This document shows positions 10,101 through 16,293 of a stretch of 29,189 bases of DNA, piece after piece. Source of the stretch: QWOP01 sp003669605 (lineage in GTDB: Bacteria; Planctomycetota; Planctomycetia; Pirellulales; UBA1268); the NCBI GenBank assembly GCA_947481985.1, contig CANKIK010000057.1, positions 1 to 29,189 of the forward strand, read 5' to 3'. The position numbers and the translations under genes were made by a program. Positions within the stretch are counted from its first letter, which is position 1. Every line of letters starts with the position of its first letter. Below the pieces are notes generated by a model. It saw nothing but the letters and a program-made list of their open reading frames with translations. It was not told the origin of the DNA and did no database searches.

Positions 10101-10137
10101 GTCGCAACAGCGGGAAGGCGGGGGTCCGCTTCGCCAT
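7135..10137 (-). CDS. TolC-family outer-membrane efflux lipoprotein, enlarged (1000 aa)
   Basis: 1000 residues from ATG 10137, about twice the usual TolC length. Residues 1-27 form a signal sequence ending AVGC (possible lipobox, Cys27; Ala at -3 is less typical). The pieces that look like TolC are beta-barrel/helix segments at about 135-300, 360-430 and 665-890, with paired helical repeats such as FRQAILDYQQVRRQQIQ and DALTSIWINYYATRAALAQQLG near the end. Inserted are a glycine/phenylalanine-rich stretch (300-358), a very acidic disordered stretch (about 475-545) and a long coiled coil (about 545-660). A Pro-rich tail follows 905. First gene of the efflux operon, so it likely sets its expression; its start faces that of the BBP7 gene across 297 bases. 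The TolC assignment is supported by context and repeats; the inserted regions are of unknown role. Confidence 0.82.
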   Translation of the reverse strand: MAKRTPAFPLLRLLLVPALIAGGAVGCTRGRYYTQADREVSTLLAEKSCDPRWAVPVSYNVRQDERSRFYDSYNQIFPPMPPDDPTSHRYMHCVDGKKGWPRWHNNGDRTTLDNPAWRGRLNEVVALTDSGAINLNLESAIRLAYLNSLDWQDQLETLYLSALDVSTERFRFDVQLFGGNATTYANRGSLNAAGPSTIWATDTTLQAKKYFATAGTLVVGVVNSIMWQFAGPDKYTNVSLVNFNLVQPLLRRAGRSIALEPLTIVERALLGNLRTLQFYRQGFFLQIAVGAGTPQQLQRRGGFFGGTGFTGFTGTGVGGFGNIGGVFFGGNGVGLQVGGGGTGGSGFAGGGAGNVGGFLGLLQIRQQVRNAEQNLAAQERALALLDANLEAGTVGLDQVDQLRQSVETGRAGLLQAKTALTNQLENFKVNVLCLPSDTAVALDEAFIKPFQFISPELQSLQNDFGDFLANYSFGREENLKETDDPRVEELTGDRVEEIPAPQSILRGDADEDLAPADEDTEAADGSGGAKADRRTEAEEDQADGDLIEASLAKLDELRKRVEEQATAVESDLTRAQAAAAGRLAEMRPTERETFAREMKLLRDDLGRLLKRARDSEGEMKRLQRRLTAENVREIADAFVKLVADVSEAVDEMSLIQARARVEAISIDLEPLDPDVAFEIARANRLDWMNNRAALVDQWRLIQFNAVSLLAGLDVVVAGDVSTVGNNPAKFRTPTGSLSAGVQFDAPFTRLVERNNFRQAILDYQQVRRQQIQYEDRIKLSLRSTLRQLDLDKRNLETQRRAVIIAIRRVDQTRLTLSQPAPPPPLPGPAGSPLADINAGQLGPTATINLIFAFNDLRSTQDALTSIWINYYATRAALAQQLGVMDLTDDGLWVDKPFSGAERCAEDEMPLPPAVPEEWLKHLEEIDSPAPKAANVDDKGREMPAPPAIRPPVQADPLPAAADDEHAAPTSPKKNFLWPLKLPAAATSGRSGNAVKVPVDR

Positions 10138-10434
10138 GACTTTGGAATCCAGGCCCCCCTGGAATCGTGTCCGTCACGGGTGAGTCACGAGACCGCGGCG
10201 GACCGCGAGCCCTCGGGGCATCACTGGAGAGATCGGCTCGACGGGGCTGCGGACTTGAGCGGTTCCGAGCCCTGGGGGCTCTGGAAGAAATATGCAGTCA
10301 GTCCAGGAAAGATGGCTCAGGCCGCACCACCCCAGGAACCGATACATCTTCCCAGAGCCTCGTGCTGGTCCGGGGGTCAATGGCGATCCACTCCCCACGT
10401 CCCCCAGTTTCACTCCAGGTGATCGAGCACTCCT
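10138..10434. other. Intergenic region between divergent efflux operon and BBP7 gene
   Basis: 297 bases between two divergent starts, so it should hold both promoters. I could not find a convincing -35/-10 pair in either direction. The interior contains several short GC-rich inverted repeats around GAGCCCTGGGGGCTC (about 10267-10281) but none with a T-run. Open frames crossing it look like shadows. Confidence 0.4.
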
Positions 10435-11928
10435 ATGGTTCGGCGGCGCAGGTGGCAAACACTGGTGTGGTGCGCGTCGCTCTTCGGAGTGGCTGCGTCC
10501 CCCCTCGCGCCCGCTGTTGCCGCAGAGCGAGAGCCGCTGGGCTATCCAGAGTCCGTCGGCGATGAATCGCCCACGATGCCCGCCTTCCCCCGCCGTGCCG
10601 ACGAGCCGCAGGTCCCCGCCGGGCTCGATCCGCAACGGGCGCCGGAGCATGCCACCGATCCTGACGGCCTTCTGGCTTGGTTCCAGGAGCCGTTTCCCGC
10701 CTCTCCCTGCGACCGCGAACTGGTCGACCCGGCCTGGATGGGGCCAGGCGAATACGCCTATCACACTTCGGCACAACACTGCTGGTGTTCCCGTGACCAC
10801 ACCCGCATGTTTCGCATGAACTACATGGGGCGGCTGTGGGTGGCTGCCGATCTCCTCCTCTGGTCGACGTCGGGCAACTCGCTGCCGGGGCTTGTGACCT
10901 CAAGCCCGGCCGGCACTCCCGCAGCCCAGGCGGGCGTCATCGGCCAGCCGGGGACGAGCATTCTCTTCGGCAGCGACTGGGTACCCGGCACGATCCGCCC
11001 CGGCGGCCGGATCACCGTCGGCTACTGGTTCGATCCCCGGCAGCACGACGGCATCGATGCCCAGTACTTCCAACTCGCCGACGCCACCACCACCGGCACG
11101 TTCACCAACCAGGGCGGCACCCTCCTCGGCAGGCCCTACGTCGATGCCACCACCGGCCAGCAGGCGGCGGTCCTCTTCCCCCCTCCGTACACGCTCCCCG
11201 CCGATGCCTCCCTCCTCTCGCGCTCGATCATCGCCACCCAAGACACCTCCTTCCAGGGCTTCGACCTGCTCTTCCGCCGGTCGCTCTCCTGCGATCTCCT
11301 CCACCGCCGCTGGCTCGTGGGGGGATACCGTTTCCTCCAATTGAACGACACTCTCGGGATCAGCGATTCCTCGGTGGTCTCCTCGGGCTCGGCGCCTGGC
11401 TATCCGCTGACGAACATCTCGAGTTACGACCAGTTCCGTGCGCAGACGCAGTTCCACGGCGGCGAGTTCGGACTCATCGAGCGCTGGTGGTATGAGCGCT
11501 GGTCGCTCCAAGTCCTCGGCAAGATGGCGCTGGGAGCGAGCATCTTCAACACCGACATCGGCGGCTCGACGCTGGCCACACAGACTCTCGCTGCCGGAGC
11601 CACTCCCACCGTGCTCTCCAACACCGCCGGCAGCGTCCTCTCCCAGCCGACGAATATTGGTTCCTACGGCTCATCGGCCTTCGCGGCCGTCGGCGAACTC
11701 GGCGCCACGATCGACTACGCCATCTGGTCGCAGTGCCGGCTGTCGGTGGGCTACACAGCGATCTGGTGGTCGACCGTTGGCCGGGCCGCCGACCAGATCG
11801 ACACCACCGTCAATCCCACGCAATTTCCCCCGGGGACGCTCTCTGGCCCCGCCCAGCCAGCGTTTCACCAGCGTTCCACCGACTTCTGGGCCCAAGGCCT
11901 CAACCTCGGTTTTGAATACCAGTTTTGA
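10435..11928 (+). CDS. BBP7-family outer-membrane beta-barrel protein
   Basis: 497 residues from ATG 10435. Residues 1-30 are a Sec signal peptide (Arg-rich start, hydrophobic core, cleavage after AVAA). After a roughly 110-residue variable region, a barrel domain begins with MGRLWVAADLLLWSTSGNSLPGLVT and continues with alternating strands such as GGRITVGYWFDPRQHDGIDAQYFQLAD, LLHRRWLVGGYRFLQLND, SLQVLGKMALGASIFN and RLSVGYTAIWW. It ends in LNLGFEYQF, a terminal aromatic strand typical of outer-membrane proteins. BBP7 is a family found in planctomycetes; function unknown, presumably an outer-membrane pore or structural protein. Transcribed away from the efflux operon. Family assignment is good; role is unknown. 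Confidence 0.85.
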   Translation: MVRRRRWQTLVWCASLFGVAASPLAPAVAAEREPLGYPESVGDESPTMPAFPRRADEPQVPAGLDPQRAPEHATDPDGLLAWFQEPFPASPCDRELVDPAWMGPGEYAYHTSAQHCWCSRDHTRMFRMNYMGRLWVAADLLLWSTSGNSLPGLVTSSPAGTPAAQAGVIGQPGTSILFGSDWVPGTIRPGGRITVGYWFDPRQHDGIDAQYFQLADATTTGTFTNQGGTLLGRPYVDATTGQQAAVLFPPPYTLPADASLLSRSIIATQDTSFQGFDLLFRRSLSCDLLHRRWLVGGYRFLQLNDTLGISDSSVVSSGSAPGYPLTNISSYDQFRAQTQFHGGEFGLIERWWYERWSLQVLGKMALGASIFNTDIGGSTLATQTLAAGATPTVLSNTAGSVLSQPTNIGSYGSSAFAAVGELGATIDYAIWSQCRLSVGYTAIWWSTVGRAADQIDTTVNPTQFPPGTLSGPAQPAFHQRSTDFWAQGLNLGFEYQF

Positions 11929-11935
11929 GGATTCC

Positions 11936-11967
11936 CCCGGCCACCCGGCCACCCGGCCACCCGGCCA
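11936..11967. repeat. Tandem repeat, 8-base unit CCCGGCCA x4
   Basis: Four perfect copies of CCCGGCCA run head to tail, starting eight bases after the BBP7 stop codon. The tract lies between the convergent ends of the BBP7 and DTW genes, outside coding sequence. Copy number is likely to vary between strains by slippage. There is no T-run, so terminator activity is not evident. Confidence 0.9.
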
Positions 11968-12082
11968 TGGACGAGGCTGAGGCGGAAGTCGCGGCCGGCG
12001 GCTTGCCCACAGGCAATCCCGCCCCCGCGCTTCGCCAGTCTCTCGCTCCCTGCAGGCCTCGGGCGCCGGCTGACTGAGCGTG

Positions 12083-12838
12083 TCAGCGCTGCGGATCGAT
12101 CTCCGGCCGGCAGACGCACAGGGCCTCGAGAAAATTTGGGATTTCGGCCCGCAACGGCGACGACTCCAAAAACGACTCCGCCAACTGCTTGCGGCCGCGG
12201 GAGCGGAGGGTGGCGTAGACGTGGAGTTCGAAATGGAGTCGGAATCGCGCCGCGGCAGCGGCATCGCCGACACTTTCGAACACCGCCAAAAGCGCCTCGG
12301 CTGTCGAGGCGTGGCCCGGTTGGGTCTGCTCCCGCAGCCAGTAGCGCCCCGGTCCGGGCATCTGCAGCCGCACGCAGCGGACAGCGGCCCATGACTCGAA
12401 CCCGGCGCCCTGGTGGGTGGAGTCGCGGCCCGTTCTCTCGACGATCCGCAGCATCTCCCCCGCCTCGGTCCAACTGCCATCGAGGAGGAGCACCGCAAGC
12501 GGTGCCGATCGCTCCGCCAGGGGAAGGGCTCCTGTCAGCGATTCACCGCGGGGGTGGAGGATCCACAGTTCATGCCCCGGCCGTTGGATCGACGGCGGGA
12601 GGATGGCGCAGTCGCGGGTGCCGGCCTCGGGCCGGTAGACGTGACAGCGGGCGCGCTCGACGACGCGTTGGATGAGTGCCCCGGTGCTCGAGGGGCGCCA
12701 CTGCTCACGGCGGTGCATCAGCACATCGACGGCGAGATCGGTGGCCACCGGCGGCAAGGCACCGCACACGCACCACCGCGGAGGCAACCGGCACCCGTCG
12801 CAGCGTCCCGCACCGGCCAGCACCACACTCCGTCCCAT
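12083..12838 (-). CDS. DTW-domain protein (TapT/TuaA-like tRNA-uridine aminocarboxypropyltransferase)
   Basis: 251 residues from the ATG at 12838, chosen because AGGAGCAGGA lies just upstream and because family members begin shortly before the cysteine cluster; an ATG at 12928 would add 30 unrelated residues. The Cys motif C-x2-C-x6-C-x-C (RCDGCRLPPRWCVC) is at about 13-25. The family's core motif appears as LLLDGSW at about 117-123, a variant of the D-x-T-W signature. LREQTQPGHASTAEAL matches the conserved segment that follows. DTW proteins use S-adenosylmethionine to add a 3-amino-3-carboxypropyl group to uridines in tRNA (acp3U). The gene stands alone, convergent with BBP7. Confidence 0.85.
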   Translation of the reverse strand: MGRSVVLAGAGRCDGCRLPPRWCVCGALPPVATDLAVDVLMHRREQWRPSSTGALIQRVVERARCHVYRPEAGTRDCAILPPSIQRPGHELWILHPRGESLTGALPLAERSAPLAVLLLDGSWTEAGEMLRIVERTGRDSTHQGAGFESWAAVRCVRLQMPGPGRYWLREQTQPGHASTAEALLAVFESVGDAAAAARFRLHFELHVYATLRSRGRKQLAESFLESSPLRAEIPNFLEALCVCRPEIDPQR

Positions 12839-13034
12839 AACGCGTTTCCTGCTCCTGGCAGTGGCCTCGGGAGTGCTGCGGGGTGTCTGATCGCTGTTCT
12901 TGAGGGATTCCCAGATCCGCAGCGGCATGCCTCGCGTTCAAGGTCCATCGAGCGTGAGCGTGCGGCCGCCTGCCCCACCTCTGGGTTAGAATGACTTCGG
13001 CAACCCTGAGCAAGCCCCCGTGGAAACGAGCAGC

Positions 13035-13244
13035 ATGCGCACTGGCAATCCTGTCCTCAACGACCGAACGTTGGAAGATTTCGGCGTCTCCCGGCGGGCC
13101 ACGGCGGCTGATGCCGCCCCGTCGGCCACGATGACCATTCAAGGCACGGCCCAGAAAACGCTCGGCCTGCTGCTGTTGGCGTTGAACGCTGCCTGCGTCA
13201 ATTGGTCGCAGACGATTCCCTCCTCCGCAGCGGCGGCTCGTTGA
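13035..13244 (+). pseudogene. Remnant of a YccA/Bax-inhibitor-1 family membrane protein (N-terminus only)
   Basis: 69 residues from ATG 13035 (an in-frame GTG at 13020 is less likely). The opening MRTGNPVLNDRTLEDF and the segment MTIQGTAQKTLGLLLLAL match the start of the bacterial YccA/BI-1 family: MR-x-x-NP-x-L, then MT-x-x-GT-x-x-KT and the first membrane helix. Full members have about 230-250 residues and seven helices; this one stops after the first helix at SSAAAAR. The next 150 bases contain none of the remaining helices in any frame I read. The simplest reading is a deletion remnant. Expression of a one-helix peptide cannot be excluded. The start of the next gene is only 150 bases downstream. 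Confidence 0.65.
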
Positions 13245-13394
13245 CCGTGGAAATACTTGCGGCGCGGCAACGACCCGGGCACGCCGTGGCGATCGATGAG
13301 GTCGCCGCGATCTTGAGAGCTGATCCCCGTCTGTGACATTCCACGGCTACACTCCCAGCGGTGTTCCACTCCGCGACAGACGAGATTGCCATCG

Positions 13395-14588
13395 ATGGCC
13401 CTCACCTCCGACCGACGCTATCCCTCCGTCGACGACCTGCGGACACGCGCCCGGCAGAGAATCCCGGGGTTCGTGTTCGATTTCCTCGATGGGGGCTGCA
13501 ACGACGACGTCAACCTCCGGAAAAACACGGCCGACATCCGCCAGGTCGAGTTGCGCCCCCGCTACCTGCAGCCGCACGCTGACGCCGATCTCCGCTGCGA
13601 ACTCTTCGGCCGCGTGTACGCAGCCCCCTTTGGCATCTCGCCGATCGGCCTCCAAGGGCTGATCTGGCCCGGAGCCGCGGAGATCCTCGCCCGCGCCGCG
13701 GTTGATCACGCTCTCCCCTTCATCCTCAGCACCTGCACCACCGCCAGCATCGAAACAATTGGCGGGATCACCGCCGGTGATTTTTGGTTCCAGCTCTACA
13801 ATCCCGTCGATCCTGTCGTTCGGGCCGATCTCCTTGACCGGGCGGAGGCCGCTGGCTGCCAGGTGCTGGTGCTCCTGGCCGACGTCCCCACCTTCGGATA
13901 CCGGCCCCGTGACATCCGCAACGGACTGGCGGTGCCACCGCGGCTCACCATGCGGACGGTGGTGCAGATGGCCTGCCGACCCCGCTGGGGGCTGGAGACG
14001 CTCTCACGCGGGCAGCCGACCTTCGCCACACTCCGCAAGTACATGCCCCGGGACCTCGACATGCGGCAACTTGGTGCCTTCATGAACCGGACGTTCTCGG
14101 GCCGGCTGAGCGGTGATGCGATCGCCGCGATCCGTGACCGCTGGAAGGGCCGCTTGGTGCTCAAGGGGGTGGCTACCGAGGAGGATGTTGAGGTGGCGAT
14201 CTCCCGCGGCGTCGACGGGATCATCGTCTCCAATCACGGCGGCCGCCAACTCGACGCCGGACAGTCTTCGATCCGGGCCCTCGAGCCGATCGTTCGTCGC
14301 TTTGCCGGCCGCACGCGGATCATGCTCGACAGCGGCCTCCGTGGTGGTCCCGACATCGCTCGGGCACTGGCCAGCGGAGCCGAGTTCACCTTCCTCGGCC
14401 GGGCGTTCATGTTTGGCGTGGCTGCACTCGGGCAGGCCGGCGGCAACCACACCGTGTCGATCCTGCAAACACAACTCAAGCAAGTCATGGAGCAAATCGG
14501 CTGCGACCGGATCGCCGATCTGCCCGGCCACCTCGTCGGTGCAACAGATCTGCCCCCCTCTCGAAACACCAACAGCGACACTCCCTAG
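13395..14588 (+). CDS. FMN-dependent alpha-hydroxy-acid oxidase/dehydrogenase (lactate/glycolate oxidase family)
   Basis: 397 residues from ATG 13395 (a TTG nine bases earlier is also in frame). The TIM-barrel FMN enzyme motifs are clear: P-x-x-V-F-D-F-x-D-G-G near the N-terminus, PIGLQGLIWPGAA, WFQLYNP with Tyr135, LADVPTFGYRPRDIRNG with a substrate-binding Arg, Lys257 in LVLKGVA, the catalytic SNHGGRQLD (279-287; His281 and Arg284), and phosphate-binding DSGLRGG and LGRAF. The enzyme oxidises an L-2-hydroxy acid to a 2-oxo acid. The position of the glycolate-oxidase Tyr24 appears to be Phe30 here, so specificity may differ. The following lipoprotein gene, with a haem-c motif, starts 17 bases after the stop and is probably cotranscribed. 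Confidence 0.9.
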   Translation: MALTSDRRYPSVDDLRTRARQRIPGFVFDFLDGGCNDDVNLRKNTADIRQVELRPRYLQPHADADLRCELFGRVYAAPFGISPIGLQGLIWPGAAEILARAAVDHALPFILSTCTTASIETIGGITAGDFWFQLYNPVDPVVRADLLDRAEAAGCQVLVLLADVPTFGYRPRDIRNGLAVPPRLTMRTVVQMACRPRWGLETLSRGQPTFATLRKYMPRDLDMRQLGAFMNRTFSGRLSGDAIAAIRDRWKGRLVLKGVATEEDVEVAISRGVDGIIVSNHGGRQLDAGQSSIRALEPIVRRFAGRTRIMLDSGLRGGPDIARALASGAEFTFLGRAFMFGVAALGQAGGNHTVSILQTQLKQVMEQIGCDRIADLPGHLVGATDLPPSRNTNSDTP

Positions 14589-14590
14589 AG

Positions 14591-14619
14591 GGACCACACA
14601 GAAGATGGACCACACAGAA
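14591..14619. repeat. 13-base tandem direct repeat across a start codon
   Basis: GGACCACACAGAA occurs at 14591-14603 and again at 14607-14619, a 16-base period. The ATG of the FG-GAP lipoprotein gene (14605) lies at the junction, so one copy forms the translation initiation region and the other the first codons. Confidence 0.85.
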
Positions 14620-16209
14620 CGGCGGTCCGCGGGGCGAAGAGCCTTCGCTGTGGCAGCAGCAGGGATAATGATTGTCATCCTCATCGTCATCGTTCCTCTG
14701 GTCGGATGCCGGCCTGCGGGACGGGTGCCCGAAGCGGGTGGCGGCACGGCGGCTGTCGATCCTCGCGTGGGGATCCCGGCGGAGGAGCGAGCAAGCGTGG
14801 AAAAATTCTGTGCCGACTGCCATCGGCTCCCGCTGGCAGAGAGTTTTCCGCGCAGCCACTGGCCCGAGGAGGTCCAGCAGGGATTCGATCTCTATGCGCT
14901 CTCTGAGCGCACCGACCTCAGCCCCCCCTCCGCAGCGGCCACGATCCGTTACTTTCAGGCTGGAGCCCCGGAGGCCCTCCTCATTCCGCCCGCATTCGAG
15001 CGTCACGACACGCCGTCGCCGGTAACGTTCCAATCGCTACCGCTCTCCGCTGAGGCAATCGGGCAAAACCCCGCCATCGCCGACATCAAGGTGCTGCCTG
15101 GCCCGCAGGGCTCAAACGCTGTCGATCTGCTGACTACCGACATGCGGTCGGGCGAGATCCGGCGCTGGAGCCTCGTTGGTCCAAAAGTCAGCACCCGGGT
15201 GATCGCCCGAGGGAGCAGTCCCTGCCGGCTGACGGCGGTTTCTCCAGCCAGCGGATTTCCGTCCCGCTGGCTGGTGGGAGATCTGGGGGGCTTTATGCCA
15301 GAAGACCATCACCGGGGCCGTGTCTGCGCCGTTGACGATGCGGCCCCCGACGCTCCGGCAGCAGACGTCAGCCTGGTCGCCGCTGATCTCGCCCGGGTGG
15401 TCGAGGTGACACCATTCGATTACGACGCAGACGGCCGCACCGACCTTCTCGTCGCGGAGTTCGGCTGGCGGCAGACAGGAAGCCTGTGTGTCTTGCTGGC
15501 CGGTGGGGAGGGCGCTTCCGAAGGCTTCGACGACCGCCGGCAGATCATTGATCCTCGGGCAGGCGCGATCGGAGTCCGGACAGCCGATATCGACGGCGAC
15601 GGCCGGGACGACATCGTGGCCGCCTTTGCCCAGGAGCACGAAACGGTCGACGTCTGGTTTCAGTCTGGCGCTGGGACCTACGAACACCGCGAGATCATTC
15701 GCTTCCCCGATCCCTCCTTCGGCTCCAGCGGCTTCGAGTTAATCGACCTCGATGCGGATGGCCGGATCGACATCCTCCACACCAACGGCGACACTCTCGA
15801 CAGTGGCCTCGCCAAACCGACGCACGGCATCCGCTGCCTGTTCAATCTGGGAGAGGGGCGATTCCGCAGCCAGGAGATCGCGCGGATGCCGGGCGCTTCC
15901 CAGGCCTCGGCCGCGGACATCGACGGCGATGGCGACCTCGACATCGTGGCCTGTTCTCTCCTCCCCGCTGCCGGCACCCACCCTGCCGGCACGTTCGATT
16001 CCATCCTCTGGTTTGAGAACGGGGGCTCCGGCACCTATCTGCCCCACAGGATCCAGCGCAACCACTGCGATCACGCGGCCTTTGCGCTGGCCGACCTCAA
16101 CGGTGACGGTCGCATCGATCTGCTCACCGGGACCTGGGAAGCGGCCGAGTCCCAGCGGCCCACCTGGGCGCTTGAAGTGTGGCTCAATTTTCCCGCCGCC
16201 GGGCAATGA
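14605..16209 (+). CDS. Lipoprotein with haem-c motif and FG-GAP/VCBS repeats
   Basis: 534 residues from ATG 14605. Residues 1-35 form a lipoprotein signal with an Ile/Val-rich core and lipobox LVGC (Cys35). A single haem-c binding motif CADCH (69-73) follows. From about 155 onward a beta-propeller-like part carries five Ca-binding D-x-D-x-D-G-x-x-D loops at about 272, 328, 381, 438 and 497 (for example DYDADGRTD, DIDGDGRDD, DLNGDGRID). FG-GAP/VCBS proteins with an N-terminal cytochrome-like motif are common in planctomycetes; function is not defined. GAGGGA is 11 bases before the ATG. Position directly after a flavin-dependent oxidase suggests, without proving, a link to electron transfer. 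The open frame extends far upstream inside the oxidase gene, but that part is a shadow. Confidence 0.85.
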   Translation: MDHTERRSAGRRAFAVAAAGIMIVILIVIVPLVGCRPAGRVPEAGGGTAAVDPRVGIPAEERASVEKFCADCHRLPLAESFPRSHWPEEVQQGFDLYALSERTDLSPPSAAATIRYFQAGAPEALLIPPAFERHDTPSPVTFQSLPLSAEAIGQNPAIADIKVLPGPQGSNAVDLLTTDMRSGEIRRWSLVGPKVSTRVIARGSSPCRLTAVSPASGFPSRWLVGDLGGFMPEDHHRGRVCAVDDAAPDAPAADVSLVAADLARVVEVTPFDYDADGRTDLLVAEFGWRQTGSLCVLLAGGEGASEGFDDRRQIIDPRAGAIGVRTADIDGDGRDDIVAAFAQEHETVDVWFQSGAGTYEHREIIRFPDPSFGSSGFELIDLDADGRIDILHTNGDTLDSGLAKPTHGIRCLFNLGEGRFRSQEIARMPGASQASAADIDGDGDLDIVACSLLPAAGTHPAGTFDSILWFENGGSGTYLPHRIQRNHCDHAAFALADLNGDGRIDLLTGTWEAAESQRPTWALEVWLNFPAAGQ

Positions 16210-16293
16210 CTCCGCTGGGAGCTCCGTTTTCAAGGCTGAACGGGGTTCTAGCCCTCGCTGTGGCCGCCAATCCCGCTGTGTAAACTCAGTGGG

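Noticed and set aside
10174..10800. 208-codon minus-strand frame spanning the efflux/BBP7 intergenic region
   Set aside because: It overlaps the BBP7 start and signal peptide in antisense and has no recognisable domain.
13200..13332. Alternative frame after the YccA remnant giving a protein-like run ending AIDEVAAILRADPRL
   Set aside because: It has no start with a ribosome-binding site, is short, matches no family I know, and overlaps the remnant in another frame; more likely chance in GC-rich sequence.
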